This document shows positions 55,973-63,744 of a stretch of DNA of 64,000 nt, piece after piece (within the stretch, counting starts at the first letter, position 1; the number at the start of each line of letters is the position of its first letter). This stretch comes from G963708325 sp963708325 (GTDB lineage: Bacteria; Actinomycetota; Thermoleophilia; Solirubrobacterales; 70-9). The stretch spans positions 2,232,001-2,296,000 of the forward strand of contig OY970203.1 in assembly GCA_963708325.1 (NCBI GenBank), read 5' to 3'. The notes under the pieces are model-generated. The model was not told the DNA's origin. It saw only the letters and a program-made list of their open reading frames with translations, and ran no database searches. A program made the position numbers and the translations under genes.

Positions 55973-56244
55973 GACTCTCCGTCCAGCGCCTCCTGGCGGA
56001 GGCCGCAGTACGGGCAGTCGCTGACGTCGAGGCCGATCAGCTGGTCGCAGCGGCGGCAGATCCGCAGGTTCTCGGGCGCCCGCAGAAGCGCCGAGGGCGA
56101 CGGCGCCAGGGGCAGCACGCGCGAGACGATGCGCATCTCCTCGCCGGTCTCGCGATCCACGTAGACGCCGTCGGCCGTCGCCCTGGCGAGGGCCTCGCGG
56201 CCCGATGCGGGGGCGCGCAGGCGGTAGGTCTGCTCCCGGTTCAT
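55969..56244 (-). CDS. Small zinc-ribbon protein
   Basis: A 91-residue protein with a C-terminal zinc ribbon (C-x2-C in ICRRCDQ, C-x2-C in CPYCGLRQ) and an N-terminal segment containing TADGVYVDRETGEEMRIVSRVLPLAPSP. No recognised family. It is first of a two-gene transcript with the lipoprotein, and the stop/start overlap is 4 bases. A -10-like TATCGT lies 10 nt before its ATG. Confidence 0.65.
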   Translation of the reverse strand: MNREQTYRLRAPASGREALARATADGVYVDRETGEEMRIVSRVLPLAPSPSALLRAPENLRICRRCDQLIGLDVSDCPYCGLRQEALDGES

Positions 56245-56254
56245 CGGCGCGCCA

Positions 56255-56260
56255 ACGATA
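56255..56260 (-). promoter_or_regulatory. -10 element of the zinc-ribbon/lipoprotein genes
   Basis: TATCGT on the minus strand ends 10 nt before the ATG at 56244. Confidence 0.4.
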
Positions 56261-56297
56261 ACAGCGCCGCCGCTTGCCGCCGCCGGGCCCGCCCCGT

Positions 56298-57389
56298 TCA
56301 GGCCGGGGCGAGGAGGGAGTCGACGCCGTCCCGGTCCGCCGCCTCGACGAGCGCGTCCACGACGGCGGGGTCGAACTGGCTGCCCGACCCGTCGCGGATC
56401 CGCTCCAGCGCCGAATCGGAGTCAAGTGCCGGCCGGTAGGGACGGTCCGACGTCATCGCGTCGAAGCTGTCGCAGACGGCGAATATCCGCGCCGGCAGCG
56501 GGATCCGCTCGCCGATCAGGCCGTCCGGATAGCCACCGCCGTGCCAGCGCTCGTGGTGGTGGACCACGATCGCGCGAGCCGTCTCGCCCAGCCCGAGGGG
56601 CTCGATCACGTGGGCGCCGATCATCGGATGGCGCCGCATCAGCCCCCACTCCTCGGCGTCCAGGGGGCCGGGCTTGCCCAGGATCGCCTCGGGGACCCCG
56701 ATCTTGCCCACGTCGTGCAGGAGGCATCCGAACAGGAAGTCGTCGTTCGCCGCAAGCTCGGGGTCGATCCGGCGGGCCAGTCCGACGGCGAGCTCGGAGA
56801 CGCGGTGCAGGTGGCCGCTGGTGACGGCGTCCTTGGCCTCGACCGCGGCGGCGAGGCTCTCGATCACCGCGCGGTGGCGCTCGCGGGTGCCATCGATCAA
56901 CGTCACGTAGTGCTCGAGCACCGGGCTGACGACCTCGGACGAAAGCACGCCGCGCCCGGCGGCCGCGGCCATGATCGCCAGCCTCAGCTCGTCGGCGTCG
57001 GCCGACTTCACCAGGTAGCCGGATGCCCCGGCGGCAAGCGCGTCGCGGACGTCGGTCGCGTCGAGCGACACCGAGTAGACGATCACCGGCAGCCCCGGAT
57101 GGGTGCGCGCCAGCTCCGCGGTCGCCTCGACGCCGTTCATCCCGGGCATCGCGAGGTCCATCAGCACCATCGAGAGCTGGTCACCCTCGCGCGCGGCAAT
57201 CTCCAGGGCCGCCTCCGCCGTCGCCGCCTGGATCAGGTCGCAGTGGCCGAACGCCTCCTCGACCATCGAGCTGACCGCCAGGCGCGCCACCTCGCTGTCG
57301 TCGACGACCAGCAGGCGCAGATGGCTGCCGAGCAGGCCGACGCGGCCCCTGTGGGCCCCGTTCCCGCGGTTGCCGGGTTCGTCTGCCAC
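56298..57389 (-). CDS. Response regulator with HD-GYP phosphodiesterase domain
   Basis: About 363 residues from GTG 57389 (an earlier in-frame start at 57428 is possible). The receiver domain begins LRLLVVDDSEVARL with the acidic pair, has the phospho-acceptor Asp in MVLMDLAMPGMNG, and ends near GYLVKSADADEL with the conserved Lys. The output is an HD-GYP domain: HLHRVSELA, LLHDVGKIGVPEAIL (HD), HHHERWHGGGYPDGL (GYP) and CDSFDAMTSDRPYR. It should hydrolyse cyclic di-GMP or another cyclic dinucleotide on phosphorylation. No histidine kinase gene is adjacent. Confidence 0.92.
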   Translation of the reverse strand: MADEPGNRGNGAHRGRVGLLGSHLRLLVVDDSEVARLAVSSMVEEAFGHCDLIQAATAEAALEIAAREGDQLSMVLMDLAMPGMNGVEATAELARTHPGLPVIVYSVSLDATDVRDALAAGASGYLVKSADADELRLAIMAAAAGRGVLSSEVVSPVLEHYVTLIDGTRERHRAVIESLAAAVEAKDAVTSGHLHRVSELAVGLARRIDPELAANDDFLFGCLLHDVGKIGVPEAILGKPGPLDAEEWGLMRRHPMIGAHVIEPLGLGETARAIVVHHHERWHGGGYPDGLIGERIPLPARIFAVCDSFDAMTSDRPYRPALDSDSALERIRDGSGSQFDPAVVDALVEAADRDGVDSLLAPA

Positions 57390-57490
57390 TCCCGCTACCC
57401 CGGTCGAAAGTAGCAGCGCCTTTCGCAAAATCCAGCAAATGCACAGGTTTCGTAGAGCCTTCTCAGCAATTTCTCATCCCGCCGCGGGAC

Positions 57491-57496
57491 TAGCCT
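57491..57496 (+). promoter_or_regulatory. -10 element of the second GT4 gene
   Basis: TAGCCT ends 9 nt before the ATG at 57506. Confidence 0.45.
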
Positions 57497-57505
57497 GCCT
57501 GGCTG

Positions 57506-59038
57506 ATGCGCGTGCTGGTCTTCCACGGCTACCTGCTTCGCGGCACCGGGTCGAACGTCTACAACGCCTCGCTGGCCCGGGCGCTTGCCCGGATGGGCCA
57601 CGAGGTGCACCTGCTCTGCCAGGACCGCGACGCGGCGTCGCTGCCCTGGGTGGACGCCGTCGGCGACTGGCAGGGGGGACGGCTGCGGGTGCGCGCGGTC
57701 CGCGACGGCGACGCCCCCGGCGCAGTCACCGCCTATCTCCCCGACACCGGCGGCCTGCTCCCGGTCTACGTCGCCGACGACTACGAGGGGTTCAGTGTCA
57801 AGACCTTCGGCGAGCTGAGCGGCCCCGAGCTGGACGACTACCTCGACGCCAACGTGGCGGCGGTCGGCGACGTCGTCGCCGCGGCCGGGCAGCCCGACGC
57901 GGCCCTCGCCAACCACCTGGTGATGGGCCCCGCGATCCTCGCCCGTTGCGGCCTCGCCTTCGCGGCGAAGATCCACGGCAGCGCGCTGGAGTACACGGTG
58001 CGGCCCAACCCGCGCTTCCTCCCGCACGCGCGCGAGGGGATGGCGGCGGTCGGCGGGGTGCTGGTCGCGTCGCGGCACACGGCGGAGAGCCTGTGGACGA
58101 CCGTGGCCGACCCCTCGCTGCCGGGCCGCACGCGCCTCGGGCCGCCGGGCGTGGACGCGGAGCGCTTCGCCGTCGCAAACCGCGCCGACGCCGTGCCGCG
58201 CCTGCGGGCGCTGGCCGAGGCGGTCGGCCGCTCCAAGCGTGCCGGGCTCGGCCGCGACCCGGCGGCCGCGGCGGCGGCGCTCACGGCGTTCGCCGACTGC
58301 GACGGGCCGCGGATCGTCTTCGTCGGCAAGCTGATCGTCTCCAAGGGGATCGACCTGCTGCTGGCGGCCTGGCCGCTGGTCGTCGCCGCGAACCCGGGGG
58401 CGCGGCTGTGCGTGGTGGCCTTCGGCGCCTACGCCGACGGGGTGCGCCGGCTGCTGGCGGCGCTGGACGCGGGCGAGCTCGAAGCCGCCCGAACCGTAGC
58501 CGCCGCCGGCCGGGCCCTGGAGGGCGGGGAGGAGGGCGCGCTGCCGATTCTCGGCGCGTTTCTCGATGCCCCGCCCCCCGGCTACGCCGAGGCTGCGCGG
58601 GCGGCGGCGGGCTCCGTCGCCCTCGCGGGCCGGCTCGAGCACGAGGAGGTGGCCGAGCTGCTGCCGGCCGCCGAGGCGATGGTTGTCCCCAGCACCTTCC
58701 CGGAGTCGTTCGGGATGGTCGCCGCCGAGGCCGCCGCCGCCGGCGCGCTGCCGGTGTGCGCCGACCACTCCGGGCTGGGCGAGGTGGCGGCGCGGCTGTC
58801 GGCGGCGCTGCCGGCCGAGGTCGCCGAGCTGGTCTCGTTCCCCGTCGGTGCCGGAGCGGTCGAGGCGATCGCCGACCGCGTCAACCGCTGGCTGGCGCTC
58901 GACGCCCGCGCCCGCGAGCAGGCGCGCGCCGCGCTCGCCGAGACCGCCACCCGGCTGTGGAGCTGGGAGGGCGTGGCCCGCGGCGTGATCGCCGCCTCCC
59001 AGGGGCGGCTGGACGAGCTGCCGAATGTGCCGGCATGA
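57506..59038 (+). CDS. GT4-type glycosyltransferase, long form
   Basis: A 510-residue GT-B glycosyltransferase. It starts MRVLVFHGYLLRGTGSNVYNASLARALARMGHEVHLL, the standard acceptor-domain opening with the glycine-rich loop; FAAKIHGSALEYTV and RTRLGPPGVDAERF follow, and the C-domain has IVFVGKLIVSKGIDLLLAAW and VPSTFPESFGMVAAEAAAAGALPV with the E-x7-E donor motif. It is longer than most GT4 enzymes because of an insert of about 110 residues in the C-domain (roughly 315-390). It could take part in trehalose or glycolipid synthesis, but the substrate is unknown. Confidence 0.9.
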   Translation: MRVLVFHGYLLRGTGSNVYNASLARALARMGHEVHLLCQDRDAASLPWVDAVGDWQGGRLRVRAVRDGDAPGAVTAYLPDTGGLLPVYVADDYEGFSVKTFGELSGPELDDYLDANVAAVGDVVAAAGQPDAALANHLVMGPAILARCGLAFAAKIHGSALEYTVRPNPRFLPHAREGMAAVGGVLVASRHTAESLWTTVADPSLPGRTRLGPPGVDAERFAVANRADAVPRLRALAEAVGRSKRAGLGRDPAAAAAALTAFADCDGPRIVFVGKLIVSKGIDLLLAAWPLVVAANPGARLCVVAFGAYADGVRRLLAALDAGELEAARTVAAAGRALEGGEEGALPILGAFLDAPPPGYAEAARAAAGSVALAGRLEHEEVAELLPAAEAMVVPSTFPESFGMVAAEAAAAGALPVCADHSGLGEVAARLSAALPAEVAELVSFPVGAGAVEAIADRVNRWLALDARAREQARAALAETATRLWSWEGVARGVIAASQGRLDELPNVPA

Positions 59039-59105
59039 GGCTCCCGCCTCGTGACGCGTGCCACCAGGCGCCGTCGAGGCTCGCGGGCGCCGGCAGCCAA
59101 GCGAA

Positions 59106-59111
59106 TAGAAT
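59106..59111 (+). promoter_or_regulatory. -10 element of the cytochrome oxidase operon
   Basis: TAGAAT ends 12 nt before the coxB ATG. Confidence 0.45.
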
Positions 59112-59123
59112 GCCCGCCGCCGC

Positions 59124-59876
59124 ATGCCCCGCGCCACCCTGATCAGGATCGCCGCCGCGGTCGTCGTCCTCACCGTCGTGATCTCGGTGGGGATGCTCCA
59201 GATCCAGTGGAACGGCGAGGCCGCCTCCACGGCGGCGGGCAAGATCGACACCCTGCTCGACGTGATGATCGTGCTCTCGTCGTTCGTTTTCTCGATCGTC
59301 GTCGTGATGCTCGCCTACTGCGTCTGGAAGTACCGGGCCAAGCCCGGGGACGAGTCCGACGGCGAGCCGATCCACGGCAACACGACGCTGGAGATCCTCT
59401 GGACGGCGATCCCGACCGTGATCGTGCTGTTCGGCGCCGGCTACAGCTGGGCGGTCCTGAACGACATCGAGAAGCGCGACCAGAACCTGCTCTCGGTCGA
59501 CGTCACCGGCCAGCAGTACGAATGGACCTTCAAGTACCCGGACGCGGGCGTCACCACGAAGGAGCTGCACGTGCCGGTCGACCGCCAGATCGACTTCAAG
59601 ATGCGCTCGCTCGACGTGATCCACTCGTTCTGGGTGCCGCAATGGCGGATCAAGAAGGACGCCGTGCCGGGGATCACCACCCAGGCGATCGTCACGCCCG
59701 ACAAGAAGGGCGACTACACGCTGGTCTGCACCGAGCTCTGCGGCTGGGGGCACGCGACGATGCGGGCGAAGGTAGTGGTGGAGTCCAACCGGGACTTCCA
59801 GAGATGGCTGTCCCAGCAGGCCGCCCAGGGCCCGGCCGGGGGCGCGCCGGCGGCATCGGCCTCGGGGTCGGCATGA
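59124..59876 (+). CDS. ctaC: Cytochrome c oxidase subunit II
   Basis: A 250-residue subunit that takes electrons from cytochrome c. An N-terminal signal/anchor and two membrane helices (VMIVLSSFVFSIVVVMLAYCVW, TLEILWTAIPTVIVLFGAGYSWAVL) precede the CuA cupredoxin domain. All CuA ligands are present: H167 in DVIHSFWVP, then C202, E204, C206, H210 and M213 in C-T-E-L-C-G-W-G-H-A-T-M. QQYEWTFKYP is the electron-entry aromatic patch. No cytochrome c domain is fused. First gene of the oxidase operon. Confidence 0.96.
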   Translation: MPRATLIRIAAAVVVLTVVISVGMLQIQWNGEAASTAAGKIDTLLDVMIVLSSFVFSIVVVMLAYCVWKYRAKPGDESDGEPIHGNTTLEILWTAIPTVIVLFGAGYSWAVLNDIEKRDQNLLSVDVTGQQYEWTFKYPDAGVTTKELHVPVDRQIDFKMRSLDVIHSFWVPQWRIKKDAVPGITTQAIVTPDKKGDYTLVCTELCGWGHATMRAKVVVESNRDFQRWLSQQAAQGPAGGAPAASASGSA

Positions 59877-59939
59877 TCGGGCGCAGGCCGGGAATAAGAT
59901 TCGAATCGAACCGCCGACGAGGAAAGGACTAGCGCGACT

Positions 59940-61847
59940 GTGGCAGCGGCACTGAAGCGACCGGGTTGGTATCGCGCCGCCCTCGGGGCTCTGCTCGCGG
60001 GCGGCTTCGGCCTCGGCCTGGTGGTCGCGATCCGCGCGATCTCCGGCCTGACGATCTTCGAGACGACACAGACCACCTACCCGCAGGTGATCGTCCCGGC
60101 GTTGCTGATCCCGTTCGGCTTCTGGATCGGCCTCGGCTGCTTCGACTACTGGTTCCGGTGGGCGGCCGGCGCCCCGACCGTGCCCGAGGACCACTCACAG
60201 CACGGGGCGACGGGCTGGCGCGACTACTTCCGCTTCAACACCGATCACAAGGTGATCGGGATCCAGTACATCTGCACGACCTTCGTCTTCTTCTTCATCG
60301 GCGGTGGGATCGCGATGCTGATGCGCGCCGAACTGGCCCAGCCGGGCGTCCAGATCGTCGATCCGAGCACGTTCAACGGACTGTTCTCGACGCACGCGGC
60401 GCTGATGATCTTCGTATTCGTGATCCCGGTGTTCGCCGGGATCGCGAACTACGTGCTGCCGCTGATGATCGGCGCCCCGGACATGGCGTTCCCGCGCCTC
60501 AACGCGCTCAGCTTCTGGATGCTGCCGATGGCCGGCCTGATGTTCCTGGCCAGCTACTTCGTTCCCGGCGGCGCTTTCGACGCGGGCTGGACGGGGTACG
60601 CGCCGCTCTCCACCGGGGCCCCGCTGGGACAGTCGTTCTTCAACCTCGGCGTCCAGTTCGCCGGCGCCTCATCGGTGGCGACGGCGCTGAACTTCCTGGT
60701 CACGATCATCACGATGCGGGCGCCGGGGATGAACTTCTGGCGCCTGCCGCTGCTGGTCTGGGCCAACCTCTCGACCTCGCTGCTGGTCGTCGCCGCGACG
60801 CCGTTCATCGCCGGCGTCCAGTTCATGGTCCTGTTCGACCGCGCCCTGCACACGAACTTCTTCCAGTACGCGCAGGGCGGCGACGTGATCAGCTACCAGC
60901 ACATCTTCTGGTTCTACTCCCACCCGGCGGTCTACATCATGATGCTGCCGGGCTTCGGGATCATCTCCGAGGTCATCTCGACCCACGCCCGCAAGCCGAT
61001 CTTCGGCTACCGGCTGATGGCGCTGGCGCTGATCGGGATCGTTGTCCTCAGCTACTCGGTGTGGGCCCATCACATGTTCGTGTCGGGCATGTTCAGCTGG
61101 CTGCGCGTGCCGATGATGATCACGACGCTGCTGATCGCGGTGCCCACCGGGATCAAGATCTTCTCCTGGCTGGCGACGCTGTTCAAATCGGTCCTGCACC
61201 TGTACTCGACCGCGATGCTGTTCGCGCTCGGCTTCATCGTCACGTTCGTGGTCGGCGGAATCAGCGGCGTGATGCTGGGCATGGTGCCGATCGACATCCA
61301 CGTCTCCGACACCTACTTCATCGTCGCCCACATCCACTTCGTCCTGTTCGGCGGCTCGGTGTTCACGATCTTCGCCGGGATCTACCACTGGTTCCCGAAG
61401 ATGACCGGGCGGATGTACGACGAGAGGCTGGGGAGGTTGCACTTCTGGCTCACCCTGGTGGGGATGCTCGGCACGTTCGTGCCGATGCACTGGATCGGGA
61501 TGGAGGGGATGCCGCGCCGCGTCGCCGACTACTCGGCCCAGTTCGGCGACTGGAACCTGCTGATCTCCTGCTTCTCCTTCCTGCTCGGCGCCGCCCAGCT
61601 GATCTTCCTCTACAACATGGTCGTCAGCTGGAAGTGGGGTCCGCGGGCCACCGCCAACCCGTGGCGGGCCAAGACGATCGAGTGGATGGTCTCCTCGCCG
61701 CCACCGGTGTTCAACTTCGACGAGGTGCCGCGCGTGGTCGGCGGCCCCTACGAGTTCGGGGTGCCGGGTGCGCGCCACGCGATCCTCGCCGGCGAGGGGG
61801 CGAAGGTGCCCGAGCCCGGTCCCACGGTGGTGGGCGGCGCCAGATGA
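59940..61847 (+). CDS. ctaD: Cytochrome c oxidase subunit I, A2-type
   Basis: A 635-residue haem-copper oxidase subunit I. The CuB site is H328-P-A-V-Y332 (His-Tyr cross-link) and the H377-H378 pair in VWAHHMF; the haem ligands are in STHAALMIF and DTYFIVAHIHFVLFGG. The motif FWFYSHPAVYIMMLPG, with Y-S and Ala in place of the proton-channel Glu of A1 enzymes, marks an A2-type oxidase. An N-terminal extension of about 85 residues adds two membrane helices ahead of the usual start. The mRNA has a possible ribosome-binding site (AGGAAAGGA, about 12 bases before the GTG). Confidence 0.96.
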   Translation: MAAALKRPGWYRAALGALLAGGFGLGLVVAIRAISGLTIFETTQTTYPQVIVPALLIPFGFWIGLGCFDYWFRWAAGAPTVPEDHSQHGATGWRDYFRFNTDHKVIGIQYICTTFVFFFIGGGIAMLMRAELAQPGVQIVDPSTFNGLFSTHAALMIFVFVIPVFAGIANYVLPLMIGAPDMAFPRLNALSFWMLPMAGLMFLASYFVPGGAFDAGWTGYAPLSTGAPLGQSFFNLGVQFAGASSVATALNFLVTIITMRAPGMNFWRLPLLVWANLSTSLLVVAATPFIAGVQFMVLFDRALHTNFFQYAQGGDVISYQHIFWFYSHPAVYIMMLPGFGIISEVISTHARKPIFGYRLMALALIGIVVLSYSVWAHHMFVSGMFSWLRVPMMITTLLIAVPTGIKIFSWLATLFKSVLHLYSTAMLFALGFIVTFVVGGISGVMLGMVPIDIHVSDTYFIVAHIHFVLFGGSVFTIFAGIYHWFPKMTGRMYDERLGRLHFWLTLVGMLGTFVPMHWIGMEGMPRRVADYSAQFGDWNLLISCFSFLLGAAQLIFLYNMVVSWKWGPRATANPWRAKTIEWMVSSPPPVFNFDEVPRVVGGPYEFGVPGARHAILAGEGAKVPEPGPTVVGGAR

Positions 61848-62818
61848 CCGAGACCGTCGAGGCCCCGTCGGCCCCGCCCGCCGCCCCCGCCGCCGAGCCG
61901 AGCAAGGCCGAGGCGCCGGCCGCCGAGCGCCCCCAGGCCGAGGCCCCCGCCGCCCCGTCCGGCGATGAGGCCGCCGCCGCCGAGCGCGTGCTGATCTTCC
62001 TCAACGAGGTCGCGGGCGGGCGCAAGCTGCTCGAGGCGGCGCGCTCGCGCGCCGAGCGGGGGGCCGCGCTCGCCGTCGTCGCCCCGCAGAACCAGCCGGC
62101 CGTCGGCCAGCTGATCGACACCGACGAGCTGCGCGAGGCCGCCCAGAGCCGCGTCGACGTCACCCTCGCGGTGCTGTCGGAGTTCGGCGTCGACGCCGGC
62201 GGCGACGTCCTCGACCCGAACCCGGCCCTGGCGCTGGATGACGCCGTGCGGATGTACAGGCCGGACGAGATCCTGATCTCGTGCCTGGCCGACACCCGCT
62301 TCGGTCTGTTGCGCCGCGATCTGGTGGAGTGGGCGAAGGACCGCTATGACGCTCCGGTCGTGCACATCCCCGTCCGCATCGAGGACGACGCGATCCGCTG
62401 GGACGTCACCCACACGCTCGTCGTCGCCACGCAGACGGTGGCGAGCGGCGACCTGATCGGCCACCTGAAGCGCAAGGCCTCGGAGGCACCCCACCGCTAC
62501 ACCTTCATCTGCCCGCGCTCCGGGGCGATCTCGCGCGGCGAAATCTGCCAGCGGCTGGCCCGCACGCTGGCCGAGCTCTACCGCGCCGACGTCGACGCCA
62601 CCGGCCAGCCGATGAGCCCGGCGCCGCTGGTCGCGGTGGAGAACGCGATCGCCCACTACCGGGTCGACGAGATCCTGATCTCCACCTTCGCCGGCGAGGA
62701 GTCGCGCTGGCTGCAGGAGGACGTCGTCGGCAAGGTGCGGGAGATGACGACGCTGCCGGTCGAGCACCTCGAGGCGGGGCGCGAGTCCGAGCCGGAGCCG
62801 GCGGCGGCGGGCGTCTAG
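61844..62818 (+). CDS. Tandem universal-stress-like protein in the oxidase operon
   Basis: A 324-residue soluble protein between subunits I and III. After a Pro/Ala-rich start (to about 45), two similar units follow. Unit 1 has ERVLIFLNEVAGGRKLL and MYRPDEILISCLAD with LVEWAKDRYDAPVVHIPV (about 47-183). Unit 2 has HRYTFICPRSGAISRGE and HYRVDEILISTFAGEES with VVGKVREMTTLPVEHLEA (about 212-314). Each resembles a universal-stress-type alpha/beta fold, with the R-x-D-E-I-L-I-S strand repeated at 138 and 272. It starts by ATGA overlap with ctaD. A role in oxidase assembly or stress sensing is inferred. Confidence 0.65.
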   Translation: MTETVEAPSAPPAAPAAEPSKAEAPAAERPQAEAPAAPSGDEAAAAERVLIFLNEVAGGRKLLEAARSRAERGAALAVVAPQNQPAVGQLIDTDELREAAQSRVDVTLAVLSEFGVDAGGDVLDPNPALALDDAVRMYRPDEILISCLADTRFGLLRRDLVEWAKDRYDAPVVHIPVRIEDDAIRWDVTHTLVVATQTVASGDLIGHLKRKASEAPHRYTFICPRSGAISRGEICQRLARTLAELYRADVDATGQPMSPAPLVAVENAIAHYRVDEILISTFAGEESRWLQEDVVGKVREMTTLPVEHLEAGRESEPEPAAAGV

Positions 62819-62827
62819 GGGGGAACG

Positions 62828-63439
62828 ATGGAGAGCGCATCCGTCGCCGTCGACCACCACCACGGCCCCCCGGAGGCCCACCAGAGCTCGCGGATCGACC
62901 GCCAGACGCTCGGCATTCTGCTCTTCATCGTCTCCGAGGTGATGCTGTTCGGCTCGTTCTTCGCCGCCTACTTCTTCATCCGGGTCGTCGTCAACCCGCC
63001 CGCCTGGCCGCCGCACCCCTACGAGCTTCCGGTCGCCGTGGCTGGGATGAACACCGCGATCCTGGTCTCCTCGAGCTTCACGATGCACTGGGCGCTGGAG
63101 TCGGTTCGGCGCGGCAACCGGCGCGGGCTCAAGCTCGGCCTGGCGGCCACCTGGCTGCTCGGCGCCACCTTCCTGTTCATCCAGCTCAACGAGTACGTCC
63201 ACATCGGCTTCAGCGCCCGCGACCAGGCGTTCGGCTCGATCTTCTACGGGCTCACCGGGCTGCACGGCGCCCACGTCACGGTCGGCCTGATGCTGCTCGC
63301 GTTCGCCAACATCCGCGCCTGGCGCGGCCATTTCGGACCGGAGGCGGAGAAGCATCTCGGCGTCGAGGTGGCGGGGATCTACTGGCACTTCGTCGACGTC
63401 ATGTGGATCATCGTCTACACGACGGTCTACGTCCTCTAG
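62828..63439 (+). CDS. ctaE: Cytochrome c oxidase subunit III
   Basis: A 203-residue, five-helix membrane subunit. LGILLFIVSEVMLFGSFFAAYFFIRV with the conserved Glu is the first helix; NRRGLKLGLAATWLLGATFLFIQLNEY, then FYGLTGLHGAHVTVGLMLLAF with the family His pair, and VEVAGIYWHFVDVMWIIVYTTVYVL complete it. The two N-terminal helices of longer homologues are missing, as usual in actinobacteria. It begins 9 bases after the tandem USP-like gene and ends the operon. Confidence 0.95.
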   Translation: MESASVAVDHHHGPPEAHQSSRIDRQTLGILLFIVSEVMLFGSFFAAYFFIRVVVNPPAWPPHPYELPVAVAGMNTAILVSSSFTMHWALESVRRGNRRGLKLGLAATWLLGATFLFIQLNEYVHIGFSARDQAFGSIFYGLTGLHGAHVTVGLMLLAFANIRAWRGHFGPEAEKHLGVEVAGIYWHFVDVMWIIVYTTVYVL

Positions 63440-63472
63440 CGCCGCCTGCGTCGGCCGTCGGTCGAGCGGTTT

Positions 63473-63490
63473 GGTACCCCATGGGCTACC
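63473..63490. promoter_or_regulatory. Near-perfect 18-bp palindrome upstream of the small membrane-protein gene
   Basis: GGTACCCCATGGGCTACC matches its own reverse complement at 16 of 18 positions and lies just before the -10 of the next gene, so it may be an operator. Confidence 0.4.
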
Positions 63491-63513
63491 GGATCCTTCA
63501 TCCTTGCCGCAGT

Positions 63514-63519
63514 TAGGCT
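63514..63519 (+). promoter_or_regulatory. -10 element of the small membrane-protein gene
   Basis: TAGGCT ends 6 nt before the ATG at 63526. Confidence 0.45.
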
Positions 63520-63525
63520 GATCGC

Positions 63526-63744
63526 ATGCGCAACCCGCTGCGCTCCGAGGCGGACGCCTTCCGACTGCTGGTCGTGATCGTCTGCGCCGCCGCCGCCGTG
63601 ATCGCGCTGACGCTGCTCACCCGGCCGCTCTTCGGAGCCCTGCTCGGCTTGGTCCTGGTCTGCGTCGCGGCCTGGCGGCTGTGGGGCTGGCTGCGCGAGG
63701 GTCTGCGCGAGCCCCCTACTTCGAGCCGCCGCCCACCGACTTGA
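63526..63744 (+). CDS. Small two-helix membrane protein
   Basis: A 72-residue protein with two hydrophobic segments (LLVVIVCAAAAVIALTLL, FGALLGLVLVCVAAWRLW) and a basic tail. It follows the cytochrome oxidase operon and may be an accessory subunit or an unrelated membrane protein; the sequence does not tell. The last 29 bases overlap the 3' end of the convergent cytochrome c gene. Confidence 0.6.
   Translation: MRNPLRSEADAFRLLVVIVCAAAAVIALTLLTRPLFGALLGLVLVCVAAWRLWGWLREGLREPPTSSRRPPT

Noticed and set aside
59898..59907. GATTCGAATC resembling a tRNA T-arm between coxB and ctaD
   Set aside because: It is a short palindrome only; no acceptor, D or anticodon stems can be formed around it.
59966..61843. 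An upstream extension in frame with the USP-like protein, overlapping ctaD
   Set aside because: The overlapped part is the shifted frame of subunit I; the ATG at 61844 with the ATGA overlap is the sensible start.
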